64,000 bases of DNA from Bacteroidales bacterium (lineage in GTDB: Bacteria; Bacteroidota; Bacteroidia; Bacteroidales; Lentimicrobiaceae). The translations under genes and the position numbers were made by a program. Location of the stretch: NCBI GenBank assembly GCA_016709025.1, contig JADJEQ010000001.1, positions 248,001 through 312,000 of the forward strand, in the 5' to 3' direction. Below are positions 27,382 through 35,806 of the stretch, in pieces. Within the stretch, counting starts at the first letter, position 1, and the number at the start of each line of letters is the position of its first letter. The notes under the pieces are model-generated. The model was not told the origin of the DNA. It ran no database searches and saw only the letters and a list, made by a program, of their open reading frames with translations.

Positions 27382-27405
27382 CGGTTAACAGGTCAGCAGT
27401 TTTCA

Positions 27406-27435
27406 GAAAGATAAAATTAATGATTTTCAGTCAAA
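27406..27435 (-). promoter_or_regulatory. Promoter of the M1 peptidase gene
   Basis: TATCTTTC (27406-27413, one mismatch to TAnnTTTG) with TTTG (27432-27435) upstream, spaced by 18 bases. The start codon is 25 bases after the box. Confidence 0.5.
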
Positions 27436-27520
27436 CAGAGTTGCTAATCAAAAAAATACAGAATAGCAATCAGGGATAACCAATTCATCCTGATATGAAC
27501 CAAACAGCAGGACAAATGGT

Positions 27521-27528
27521 TAGTTTTG
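27521..27528 (+). promoter_or_regulatory. -7 box TAGTTTTG of the ECF sigma gene
   Basis: Exact TAnnTTTG about 118 bases before ATG 27646. Confidence 0.45.
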
Positions 27529-27645
27529 TATGATGCAAAAAAAATCAAGTGAAGTGAAACCTTTTCACTCTTTCTTTACCCTTTATATTTAAGCTTCAGA
27601 ACAGCCTTGAAACTAACCTTCAGAACAGAAAGAGCGCCGCGGACT

Positions 27646-28164
27646 ATGGGAGAAAACGACCTGATAGAAGGTTGTATCCGGAAGGATTATTATGCTCAGA
27701 AGCAGCTCTTTGATTTGTACAAGGATGCCATGTACACCATTGCTTACCGCATGCTGAACGATTCGGAGGAAGCCAATGATGTACTGCAGGAGGCATTTAT
27801 ACAGGTTTTTCGGGATATAGCTAAATTCAGGCGTGAATCGACACTCGGGGCCTGGATCAAAACCATCGTGGTGAGATCAAGCCTGAAGCTGATCAGGGAG
27901 AACAACAGGAAAGACTATTTAAGTACACCGGAATTCGAAGACAACGAACCGGTGGTCTGGCCCGGATGGATCAATTCAGACGATCTTGAAAAAGCCATCC
28001 TTTCCCTCACCGACGGTTACAGGATTGTTTTTCTGCTGATCGAGGTTGAAGGCTATTCGCACAAAGAAGTGGCTGAGATGCTTGACATCCCGGTAGGAAC
28101 ATCAAAAATCAAATTATTCAGGGCAAAACAACAACTCAGGAAATTACTGTCAGGATATAATTAA
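27646..28164 (+). CDS. ECF RNA polymerase sigma factor
   Basis: 172 residues from ATG 27646; an in-frame TTG at 27607 is less likely. Sigma region 2: LYKDAMYTIAYRMLNDSEEANDVLQEAFIQVF. Region 4: AILSLTDGYRIVFLLIEVEGYSHKEVAEMLDIPVGTSKIKLFRAK, with the helix-turn-helix. It lacks regions 1 and 3, as ECF sigmas do. The next gene starts 4 bases after the stop and encodes a protein with an N-terminal cytoplasmic part and one transmembrane helix, which is the expected place for an anti-sigma factor. Confidence 0.93.
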   Translation: MGENDLIEGCIRKDYYAQKQLFDLYKDAMYTIAYRMLNDSEEANDVLQEAFIQVFRDIAKFRRESTLGAWIKTIVVRSSLKLIRENNRKDYLSTPEFEDNEPVVWPGWINSDDLEKAILSLTDGYRIVFLLIEVEGYSHKEVAEMLDIPVGTSKIKLFRAKQQLRKLLSGYN

Positions 28165-28168
28165 ACAG

Positions 28169-29476
28169 ATGAAGGAGCTGAACGAAAATAGTCTGCAAAA
28201 GGCCATACAGCAATTGCCACGCCACAAGGCAGGCAACTTCGTTTGGGAAGAAGTCCGCTGGCAGCTTGATAAGCCCCTTTCAGCAGAACTACCGTTGCAT
28301 ATTGCTCCGGTTGGCAGTTGGCAAAGCATCCGGGCAGCATCGGTTGCTTCAGGCAAAACGAATGTCATCAGAATTTCAGCCATCGCCAGCCTCATCCTTC
28401 TGTGCTGCTCAATCGTGCTGTACCCTGTTTTATTTGATGTAACGGATCAGTATACAGAACCGGAGATGTCGGTTAGTCGCAACACAACCCCTTCAAAGAT
28501 TTCCGGTATTGCAACTTCTCGTGAAAACCAGTCCGGAATAACTGCACCCGCCGGTCAAAAAACAGTTCGTCAGCGTTATTATCAGGCTCCACCTGCAGAA
28601 AAACCAGAATCAGAAAACACTGCAACCATGGTATCAATCATCATCCCGAATGAAAACCAGGGAATGATGGTTCATCCTGTTTCACCTAAAGACGGACAAA
28701 GTATTCCGACATTCTTACCGGATCTTCAAAAAACAATTCGTTGGCGGAATGATCCCAGATACGCAGAATGTGCCACATTTCGCGAAGTGAATACCGCTGT
28801 TTTTATGGTGGCTGACTATGAACCTGAATTGTTCGGAGACAAGGTTTTTAACGTTCCGGTACACAATTTCAGTGTTAGTTCGGGTTACCGGCACAACCGG
28901 CTCGGCATCACACTCGGTGCCGGTTTTACCAGGATCACGGGCACTTCTGAACTAAGCTATGCCTACAGAACAAACGAACTGGTGTATTCATACGATTATG
29001 TGGATTCAGTTTATGTTGACCCTGTAACCCACGAAACCTATTATTTCACGGTGAAGGTAGATGTGTATGATTCCATCGACCATACCACGACAGAACAGGT
29101 TACCGACCGCTATTCTTACCTGCAGATACCTCTTTCTATAAGTTACGAACTGGCGGGTTTTAATAAACTCTCGCTGAACCTTCAATTAACCGGCACCTAT
29201 CATCTTTTGCAGGACGATTACCGGAATTATGATCCGTTCCACGAGGCCTCTTCCCGCCTGGTTTCGACTACCATGGAAGAAAAGAAAATTGATTCCGACT
29301 ACTGGAGTGCAGGCGCAGGGCTGATGGTGGCATATCAGGCCGGAAACAGGTTAGGGGTAAGTCTGACACCGCGGATAAAGTACAATTCGCTTCCTGTAAA
29401 AGGAAGTACCGACAAAGGATTCATCAGTTATGGGATCAATTTTGGTATTTTTTACAAAATAACCGGAGATCCCTGA
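28169..29476 (+). CDS. Putative anti-sigma protein fused to an outer-membrane-barrel-like domain
   Basis: 435 residues. Residues 1-70 are soluble and charged (FVWEEVRWQLDKPL), followed by one hydrophobic helix near 71-92 (AIASLILLCCSIVLYPVLF). A Pro/Thr/Ser-rich linker runs to about 215. Residues 230-435 show alternating aromatic/hydrophobic strands (FSVSSGYRHNRLGITLGAGF; YLQIPLSISYELAGF; LSLNLQLTGTYHLL; FISYGINFGIFYKI), like small OmpA/OmpX-type barrels. The position directly after the sigma gene suggests an anti-sigma role. How one chain could have an inner-membrane helix and a barrel-like end is unclear; the end might be a periplasmic beta domain instead. Confidence 0.7.
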   Translation: MKELNENSLQKAIQQLPRHKAGNFVWEEVRWQLDKPLSAELPLHIAPVGSWQSIRAASVASGKTNVIRISAIASLILLCCSIVLYPVLFDVTDQYTEPEMSVSRNTTPSKISGIATSRENQSGITAPAGQKTVRQRYYQAPPAEKPESENTATMVSIIIPNENQGMMVHPVSPKDGQSIPTFLPDLQKTIRWRNDPRYAECATFREVNTAVFMVADYEPELFGDKVFNVPVHNFSVSSGYRHNRLGITLGAGFTRITGTSELSYAYRTNELVYSYDYVDSVYVDPVTHETYYFTVKVDVYDSIDHTTTEQVTDRYSYLQIPLSISYELAGFNKLSLNLQLTGTYHLLQDDYRNYDPFHEASSRLVSTTMEEKKIDSDYWSAGAGLMVAYQAGNRLGVSLTPRIKYNSLPVKGSTDKGFISYGINFGIFYKITGDP

Positions 29477-29551
29477 AACCAATCAGGCAAAAAATAACCC
29501 CTTATACACAACATCAATCAAGCAACCGAATCAAATCCTAAATTCATCAAC

Positions 29552-31684
29552 ATGAAAAAAATATTACTCACCCTAGCAAGTGCTCTTCTCTTCTGCGCTT
29601 ACGTTTCAGCACAATCCACAGGGATAACCATCAATCCCTCTTACCTTACAGGCAGGGTTCTTCCCGGCAACGATACGACAGTGACCACACAGCTGATTAA
29701 CAATTCAGCAGAGGAGATTACTTACAGTTTTCCGGATTTCACCACCCGTGGAAGCGGTGGCCCGGATAACTTCGGCTATTTATGGATCGACAGTGATGAA
29801 CCTGGCTTTGATTACTCATGGACAGAGATTTCTGCCACCGGCACCGAAATTATCGGTCTTTCAGATGATAACAGGGTCGGACCGTTTGACATCGGATTCG
29901 ATTTTCCGTATTATGGACAAAGCCGCACTCAGTATTGGGTTAATTCCAACGGGGTTATCCAGTTCAGTGATATCAATTTACAATTTGCCAACATGCCGAT
30001 ACCTACAGGAGTAAGCGGAACCACTGATTTTATTGCTGTGCTCTGGGATGACCTGAACTTTATGAACACTGGCAGCAAGGCATTTCATCAGCAATTCAAT
30101 GATCGAATGGTTGTACAGTTCGAAAATGTAAGGCGGTTTGGAAATCCCAATGACTCTGCAACCTTTCAGGTTACCCTGTATTACAATGGATCCATCATGT
30201 TCAGTTATAAGGAGATATCCGAAGGATTTGTTATCAATACGAATACAATCGGCACACAATCAGCAGAACCCAGCGTCGGACTGCAGGTTTCCCTGAATGA
30301 ACCCTATATCCACAATGAACTATCAGTTCTGATCAACTCATCGGTAGAAAACGGGGATTTTGTTGTTGCCGTGAGCCCCGCAACGGGAACTGTACCGGCT
30401 TTTTCACAGGTTGAAATTACCCTTACTTACAGCGCCGAAGGTTACGAGCCCGGTAGTTATCAGCAGACGGTTAATTGTACAACCAGCAATCCTGACTGGG
30501 ATACCATCCCGGTTTACAACCTGCTGGTTGTTTCGGAACAGCCTGTTTTCTTTGGCACCATTACCGACTCGGAAAACGGAGCTGCACTTGAAGGTGTTAC
30601 CGTTACTGCGGGTCAATACACTGCCACCACCGGACCACAAGGACAATATGAATTGGTGGTTACACCAGGAATATACGACCTTTCCTTCGAACTGTTGGGA
30701 TACGATACCGAAACCCGGACCGGATTTACCATTGATCTGGATCAGACCATTGAAGTTACACTGGCCCTTACCCTTGACGATGATTTTATGCTGGGTGGAA
30801 CTACCTTTGCCGGGATTTACCAGCTTGACATGGGCTATGTGAATGCTTTTAAGACTGCCGGTGGTCAGGTAGTGGATATATTTGCTGACCTGATTGATAC
30901 CCTGGGCTACTACAACTTCCCGTCACTTACTTTCGGCGAATACCGCATCAAGGCCGAACCGGCATTTGGTTCTGAGTTTGAAGGCGAATATCTGCCTACC
31001 TATTACGGAGACGTAGTACATTGGGCCGATGCACAGGTGATCAACCTTACTCAGAATGTTTTTAATGCCGATATCCATCTGGTTGCCGCTACCCTTAACA
31101 ATTCAAACGGACCGGGAAAAATTTCCGGATACATTTACCAATCAGGCGAAACAAAATCGGGTAGTTCTGAAGTGCCTGCTCCTGATGTTCAGATTTTCAT
31201 CAAACAGGGAAACAACCATGCCATGACCATGTCGGACAATGATGGGTATTTTGAGTTTAAAAAACTCGATTATGGCACCTACACGATGTTTGCAGAACTT
31301 TTTGGCAAGAATTCCGAATTTAGAAATATTACCCTTACCCAATCGAATGAAAATTCAGAAGCCAATAACCTGTTTATCTATGCTTCGGATGTACTGTACG
31401 GCATTGGTGATAACCTTCCTGCAGGTGTTAAATCTGTCGGTTCACTTTATCCAAATCCGGCGGTGAGCCAGACTACCATATCATTAAACCTGGTGCAACC
31501 GGTAAAAATGCGGTTTGAGGTATTCAATGCATTTGGACAACCTGTTATGATTGCTGACCACAGCCTGAATACAGGTGTAAACGAGGTAACCATACCTCTC
31601 GACAACCTCCGGAATGGAATCTATTGGTTGCAAATGCGTGATGACAATGGAGCCGGCATCACCAGAAAACTTATTAAAAATTAA
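29552..31684 (+). CDS. Type IX-secreted protein with carboxypeptidase-regulatory-like domains
   Basis: 710 residues. Signal peptide ILLTLASALLFCAYVSAQ. Residues 25-280 hold beta domains with FDIGFDFPYYGQSRTQYWVN and FIAVLWDDLNF, a pattern seen in secreted Bacteroidota proteins with a nidogen-like region. Residues 335-410 (GTITDSENGAALEGVTVTAG) and about 525-600 (GKISGYIYQSG, FKKLDYGTYTMFAE) are carboxypeptidase-regulatory-like folds. The C-terminal 80 residues (SLYPNPAVSQTTISL ... LRNGIYWLQM ... RKLIKN) are a T9SS type A sorting domain. No catalytic site was seen. It lies 75 bases after the putative anti-sigma gene and could belong to its regulon. Confidence 0.82.
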   Translation: MKKILLTLASALLFCAYVSAQSTGITINPSYLTGRVLPGNDTTVTTQLINNSAEEITYSFPDFTTRGSGGPDNFGYLWIDSDEPGFDYSWTEISATGTEIIGLSDDNRVGPFDIGFDFPYYGQSRTQYWVNSNGVIQFSDINLQFANMPIPTGVSGTTDFIAVLWDDLNFMNTGSKAFHQQFNDRMVVQFENVRRFGNPNDSATFQVTLYYNGSIMFSYKEISEGFVINTNTIGTQSAEPSVGLQVSLNEPYIHNELSVLINSSVENGDFVVAVSPATGTVPAFSQVEITLTYSAEGYEPGSYQQTVNCTTSNPDWDTIPVYNLLVVSEQPVFFGTITDSENGAALEGVTVTAGQYTATTGPQGQYELVVTPGIYDLSFELLGYDTETRTGFTIDLDQTIEVTLALTLDDDFMLGGTTFAGIYQLDMGYVNAFKTAGGQVVDIFADLIDTLGYYNFPSLTFGEYRIKAEPAFGSEFEGEYLPTYYGDVVHWADAQVINLTQNVFNADIHLVAATLNNSNGPGKISGYIYQSGETKSGSSEVPAPDVQIFIKQGNNHAMTMSDNDGYFEFKKLDYGTYTMFAELFGKNSEFRNITLTQSNENSEANNLFIYASDVLYGIGDNLPAGVKSVGSLYPNPAVSQTTISLNLVQPVKMRFEVFNAFGQPVMIADHSLNTGVNEVTIPLDNLRNGIYWLQMRDDNGAGITRKLIKN

Positions 31685-31749
31685 CTTTAATTACTCATCA
31701 AAGCTCGAATACTGATCAAAACGGAGTAAGTTCTCATAATGGTCCGTTT

Positions 31750-31785
31750 AAAGAGGCTGCTGAAGGGCAGCCTCTTTTATTTTTG
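31750..31785 (+). terminator. Terminator after the type IX protein gene
   Basis: AAAGAGGCTGC (31750-31760), short loop, GCAGCCTCTTT (31767-31777), then TATTTTT. Confidence 0.9.
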
Positions 31786-31913
31786 AACAGCGATGATAAG
31801 ATTTTGCTTTAGTATGAACGGGGGACAAAACAAACCCTATTTCCGGGGCAATTTCAAAGCCATTGGACCCGTTACCATAAAAAATTCCCATCTTTGCAAC
31901 AGCAATTTTGACT

Positions 31914-33641
31914 ATGCACTATTTAAACCTATTGCAGTATATACGCTACAGGCTTCTTTTTGCCGGCTTACTGATTCTGGCAGCTTGTGCCAACCCGGTT
32001 TCGCCCAGTGGCGGGCCAAAAGACACAACCCCTCCTTCTGTCATAAAATCGGAGCCTGCCAACCAGAGTGTAAACTTCCATTCCGACAAGGTGGTGCTCA
32101 CTTTCAATGAATTTGTCTCGCTCAAAGAGATCACTACCCAATTGGTGGTTTCGCCTCCGCTGTCGGAACAACCCGAATTTGTTACCAGGGGCAAAAACCT
32201 GATAATGAAGTTACAGGAACCTCTTCGCGACAATACCACCTATAATTTCTTTTTTGCGAATTCCATTGTTGATCTAACCGAAAGCAATCCCCTTGCAGGG
32301 TACCAGTTTACTTTTTCAACAGGTCCTGTGCTCGACTCGCTCACTCTAAGCGGGAAATTAATGAATGCATTCACAAATCAACCGGTTAAAGGGGCTTTTG
32401 TGATGTTGTTTGATTCAGTTTACGATTCAGTCCCCTATAAAACCAGGCCCTATTACCTGGCACGTTCGGGTGAAACGGGTGAGTTTAACCTGAACAACCT
32501 GCGCGATGGAAGGTACCTGATGTTTGCCCTTACCGACATCAACTCCGACTACATCTACAACCTGCCCAACGAAGAAATTGCATTTTACGATACCCTGGTG
32601 CGCCCGCTGATTGCGGTTAAAAAACCGAAGGAAGCCGACAGTACTGCCCACGATTCGTTAAAAATAACCATTAACCAGTCAGTCACCAATACGCTTCGCC
32701 ACTTCAGGGAAACCGACTCGGTACAGAAACTTTCGAAGGTATCACTGGCACGTGAAAACGTACTATCGGTTGTCTTCAGGTTCCCGGTAAGTAAACCAAT
32801 ATTTACCCCCCTGCAGCCTGCCCTCTCCGGCGACTGGAATACCATAGGTTACAACAGAACCCGCGATACCCTTACCCTATGGATACCTTCACCCGGGAGT
32901 GACAGCCTGAAAATGATCGTGGCCGATTCAGGCTTTACAAACGACACCATCGAACTATCGCTTAAACCCAGGGAAATCAGCATTGGCAGGGGAAAATCGA
33001 AGGAGAAAGAAAACACCCCTTCACTTGTTATGAAGCACAATCTGATTTCTTCCAAAACCAGGCCTGATAAGCCGGTAGTACTTACCTTTTCTGAGCCGGT
33101 GATCAGCCACGACTTTAACAGGGTAATTTTAAAAACAGATTCAACCCTTCTGAAACCAGACCTTGTGTTCGACGATTCAATTAAAACAAAGTTGCTTATT
33201 AAATATCCATGGAAAGAAGGAATAAACTACCAGCTAACGATTTACGACAGTGCCTTTTACGGAGCTTTCAGCCATTACAACGATAGCACAGGAATCAAGG
33301 TTTCTGCATATACAGAAGCCGAAACCTCTTATCTGAAGATCCTGACTACTTTACCTGAACAAGGTAACAATTATGTAATTCAGTTGCTGGGTGATAAAGA
33401 GAAAGTGCTGGAACAGCAAGTCATCAGTGAAAATACAACGCTTGACTTCAGGTACCTGAGACCAGGAAAATACAGAATAAAGGTAATTTACGATGAGAAC
33501 CGAAACGGTTTATGGGACACAGGCAACTACCTGAAGAAAAGACAGCCTGAATACGTGAATTATCATCCCAAAGAGTTCGAACTGAGGGCTAACTGGACGC
33601 TTGAAGAAGACTGGACAATACCTGCTCCCGGGAATAAGTAA
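31914..33641 (+). CDS. Lipoprotein with bacterial Ig-like (Big_5/SbsA) domain
   Basis: 575 residues from ATG 31914; TTG 31908 in frame is less likely. A lipoprotein signal ends in LILAAC, the Cys being the lipidated residue. Then PVSPSGGPKDTTPPSVIKSE leads into an SbsA-type Ig-like domain (VVLTFNEFVSLKE ... YNFFFANSIVDLTE ... YQFTFSTG). Residues 140-220 resemble a carboxypeptidase-regulatory-like fold. The conserved SGGPKDTTPP start is widespread in Bacteroidota lipoproteins of unknown function. Near-match -7 box CATCTTTG at 31889-31896. Confidence 0.85.
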   Translation: MHYLNLLQYIRYRLLFAGLLILAACANPVSPSGGPKDTTPPSVIKSEPANQSVNFHSDKVVLTFNEFVSLKEITTQLVVSPPLSEQPEFVTRGKNLIMKLQEPLRDNTTYNFFFANSIVDLTESNPLAGYQFTFSTGPVLDSLTLSGKLMNAFTNQPVKGAFVMLFDSVYDSVPYKTRPYYLARSGETGEFNLNNLRDGRYLMFALTDINSDYIYNLPNEEIAFYDTLVRPLIAVKKPKEADSTAHDSLKITINQSVTNTLRHFRETDSVQKLSKVSLARENVLSVVFRFPVSKPIFTPLQPALSGDWNTIGYNRTRDTLTLWIPSPGSDSLKMIVADSGFTNDTIELSLKPREISIGRGKSKEKENTPSLVMKHNLISSKTRPDKPVVLTFSEPVISHDFNRVILKTDSTLLKPDLVFDDSIKTKLLIKYPWKEGINYQLTIYDSAFYGAFSHYNDSTGIKVSAYTEAETSYLKILTTLPEQGNNYVIQLLGDKEKVLEQQVISENTTLDFRYLRPGKYRIKVIYDENRNGLWDTGNYLKKRQPEYVNYHPKEFELRANWTLEEDWTIPAPGNK

Positions 33642-33682
33642 ATTTCTAATACAACAGTTTCATTGAACCTCTGAAGCAGACA

Positions 33683-33718
33683 ATCCGGAAGTACAGCCTG
33701 CAGGCCATTCTTCCGGAT
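33683..33718 (+). terminator. Possible weak terminator
   Basis: ATCCGGAAG (33683-33691) pairs with CTTCCGGAT (33710-33718) across an 18-base loop. CCGGATTTTTG follows a few bases later and may offer an alternative fold. Confidence 0.4.
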
Positions 33719-33762
33719 CAGAACCGGATTTTTGAACACAAAAAATAATCTGAATCAGAACA

Positions 33763-34062
33763 CTATCCGTTACATTTATCGATACAGGTAATGATCTCGA
33801 TGATTGAAGACGATTTTACCGAATAGTGAATCTGTTTGCCTTCTCTTTTTGAGATCAGGACACCTTTACTCTTCAGAATATTCAGGTGATGTGAAGCTGC
33901 AGCCTGTTCAATCTTCAGGTATTCGTAAATATCCGTAACACTGAGTTTTTTCTTCTCGTTGAGCAGATCGATGATGGCGATCCTCATCGGATGAGCAATT
34001 GCACGTAATTTGCTGGCGGCTGCCTCGAGTTTAACTATGTCTAACACAATTTCTTTTGCCAT
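33763..34062 (-). CDS. ArsR-family transcriptional regulator
   Basis: 99 residues from ATG 34062. Winged helix-turn-helix: LRAIAHPMRIAIIDLLNEKKKLSVTDIYEYLKIEQAAASHHLNIL (DNA-reading helix QAAASHHLNILK), then wing GVLISKREGKQIHYSV. There is a Cys pair region CIDKC at the C terminus but no ELCVCDL-type metal site, so the signal is unknown. A TTG start at 34092 would overlap the exact -7 box at 34090-34097, so the ATG is preferred. No co-directional target gene is adjacent. Confidence 0.88.
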   Translation of the reverse strand: MAKEIVLDIVKLEAAASKLRAIAHPMRIAIIDLLNEKKKLSVTDIYEYLKIEQAAASHHLNILKSKGVLISKREGKQIHYSVKSSSIIEIITCIDKCNG

Positions 34063-34089
34063 GACGGAGGTTGTTTTAAGTATTTCGTG

Positions 34090-34097
34090 CAAAGTTA
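34090..34097 (-). promoter_or_regulatory. -7 box TAACTTTG of the ArsR gene
   Basis: Exact TAnnTTTG on the minus strand, 28 bases before the ATG. It rules out the longer in-frame start. Confidence 0.65.
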
Positions 34098-34139
34098 CAT
34101 AATAATTTGTATCAATATATATAACGTATGTAAGTTTAT

Positions 34140-34217
34140 TTATTCAAACAATGTAGTAAAGCTGAAAGTAGTGCCGTCGAAAATTTCTTTATCACTTATT
34201 TTTAGTGCCGGAGCAAT
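34140..34217 (-). pseudogene. Detached copy of the adenine deaminase 3' end
   Basis: Read on the minus strand this encodes PALKISDKEIFDGTTFSF followed by TTLFE and TAA, against PALKLSDKGIFDGTTFSF, TTLFE and stop at the true end of adenine deaminase (35807-35880). The match continues into the downstream AAGTTTATTTATTCAAAC. The two lie 1.6 kb apart, on either side of the RAYT/REP region. Confidence 0.85.
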
Positions 34218-34222
34218 GAATT

Positions 34223-34778
34223 GGCACAAGTCACAGACTTGCGCCAGCAATATAAAGCTGAATGTGGGCTATCAAAAATTTCACTATCACTTATTTTTAT
34301 TGCCGTACTGAATTGGCGCATGTCTTTGATTATTATTACATTATAGTGCTGGCGCAAGTCTGTGACTTGTGCCCAATCTATTCATTAAGTCTAAACCGTT
34401 ATTACAATTTCACCTATCCAAATGCTGCGCTGGCGCAAGTCTGTGACTTGTGCCCCATCTATTCATCAAGTTTAAACCATAATTACAATTTCACCTATCC
34501 AAATGCTGCGCTGGCGCAAGTCTGTGACTTGTGCCCAATCTATTCATTAAGTCTAAACCGTTATTACAATTTCACCTATCCAAATGCTGCGCTGGCGCAA
34601 GTCTGTGACTTGTGCCCAATCTATTCATCAAGTTTAAACCATAATTACAATTTCACCTATCCAAATGCTGCGCTGGCGCAAGTCTGTGACTTGTGCCCCA
34701 TCTATTCATCAAGTTTAAACCGTTATTACAATTTCACCTATCCAAATGCTGCGCTGGCGCAAGTCTGTGACTTGTGCC
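34223..34778. repeat. REP-like palindrome array, six copies at exact 81-bp period
   Basis: A 23-bp palindrome (GGCGCAAGTC, TGT, GACTTGTGCC) starts at 34351, 34432, 34513, 34594, 34675 and 34756, always 81 bases apart. An inverted copy lies at 34223-34245. Spacers come in two alternating versions, so the true unit is a 162-bp dimer for the first four copies. Because 81 is divisible by three, an open frame runs through it; I do not regard it as a gene. Confidence 0.92.
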
Positions 34779-34814
34779 CCATCTATTATATATGTTTAAA
34801 CCGCATTTAATATA

Positions 34815-35378
34815 TCACCTGTTTAAAGGCCGCGTTAATCTGATCACTTCTAACAAGCCCTCTAAGTCTTCATAATTTCTTGCACTTGAAAACAGATAAT
34901 CTTTTGGATTTTCGACAATTCCTGAACGAACCGGATTGTTATGTATATAATCTAACTTTTCAATAATAAATCCATTTGAATACAACACAACCGCGTGATT
35001 ATCCTGTTGCCATATTTGAAAGTCCTTGTTGTTACTATTTGATTTCCCGGCAACAGCAAATAGTTTCAACATCCATTCCCTGCGGCTTTCAGGTTCCTCT
35101 TGAATAGCAAGTATCATCTGTTTACTAGTAAACTTTTTAAAATCACGAAGAACATCTGATAATGAATTCTTTTCCTTTGCCCTGGCAATAAGATGAATAT
35201 GATTACTCATTATAACGTATCCAAAAATTTCAAGGCCTTTTTCTTTTTGACAATATTTGAATGAATCGAGAACTATTTCGCGGTATATCTTCCGGGTGAA
35301 AATATCGATCCAACCAACAATGGTCATTGTAACGAAATGAGCTGCATTCTGATCTTTGATCTTATATTTTGTGCTCAT
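34815..35378 (-). CDS. REP-associated tyrosine transposase (RAYT, Y1_Tnp)
   Basis: 187 residues. The HUH-type motif is seen as VIMSNHIHLIA (His-x-His metal site) and the catalytic region as KLDYIHNNPVRSGIV with the conserved Tyr. QDNHAVVLYSN and the N-terminal YKIKDQNAAHFVTMTIVGW also fit the family. RAYTs are single-strand nucleases/transferases derived from IS200/IS605-type transposases and are thought to spread REP palindromes. The gene is surrounded on both sides by copies of one palindrome in opposite orientations, the classic REPtron layout. Apparently intact. Confidence 0.92.
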   Translation of the reverse strand: MSTKYKIKDQNAAHFVTMTIVGWIDIFTRKIYREIVLDSFKYCQKEKGLEIFGYVIMSNHIHLIARAKEKNSLSDVLRDFKKFTSKQMILAIQEEPESRREWMLKLFAVAGKSNSNNKDFQIWQQDNHAVVLYSNGFIIEKLDYIHNNPVRSGIVENPKDYLFSSARNYEDLEGLLEVIRLTRPLNR

Positions 35379-35403
35379 TAACTATAATGAATTGTTATGA
35401 ATT

Positions 35404-35806
35404 GGCACAAGTCACAGACTTGCGCCAGCCATTCTGGGTTATATATTGAAACTTTGGTATGTAAATTTATTTAATTATTCAAAAAAGAGGTAAAGCTCAA
35501 AGTGGTACTGTCAAAAATGAATTGGCACAAGTCACAGATTTATGCCAGCTATTAAAACCGAAAGTAGTGAATTGGCACAAGTCACAGACTTGCGCCAGCC
35601 ATTCTGGGTTATATATTGAAACTTTGGAATGTAAGTTTATTTATCAAACAAAATAGAAAAGCTGAAAGTAGTGCCGTCGAAAATGAATTGGCACAAGTCA
35701 AAGATTTACGCCAGCTATTAAAACCGAAAGTAGTGAATTGGCACAAGTCACAGACTTGCGCCAGCCACTTTGCGTTATATATTTGAACTTTGGAATGTAA
35801 GTTTAT
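35404..35806. repeat. Inverted REP-like palindromes with adenine deaminase tail fragments
   Basis: Five palindromes, oriented opposite to the array on the other side of the RAYT gene, start at 35404, 35524, 35574, 35690 and 35740. A unit of about 168 bases (palindrome, TTATATATTGAAACTTTGG, deaminase tail, second palindrome, CCAGCTATTAAAACCGAAAG) is repeated two and a half times. Degenerate tail copies lie at about 35483-35517 and 35638-35683, each reading roughly IFDGTTFSF on the minus strand. Confidence 0.88.

Noticed and set aside
34351..34778. Possible CRISPR array
   Set aside because: The intervening sequences are near-identical copies rather than unique spacers, there are no cas genes, and a RAYT gene explains the palindromes.
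34262..34810. 182-codon open frame through the 81-bp repeats
   Set aside because: The frame stays open only because 81 is a multiple of three and the unit lacks stops in that frame. It has no promoter or recognisable domain and consists of palindromic REP DNA.
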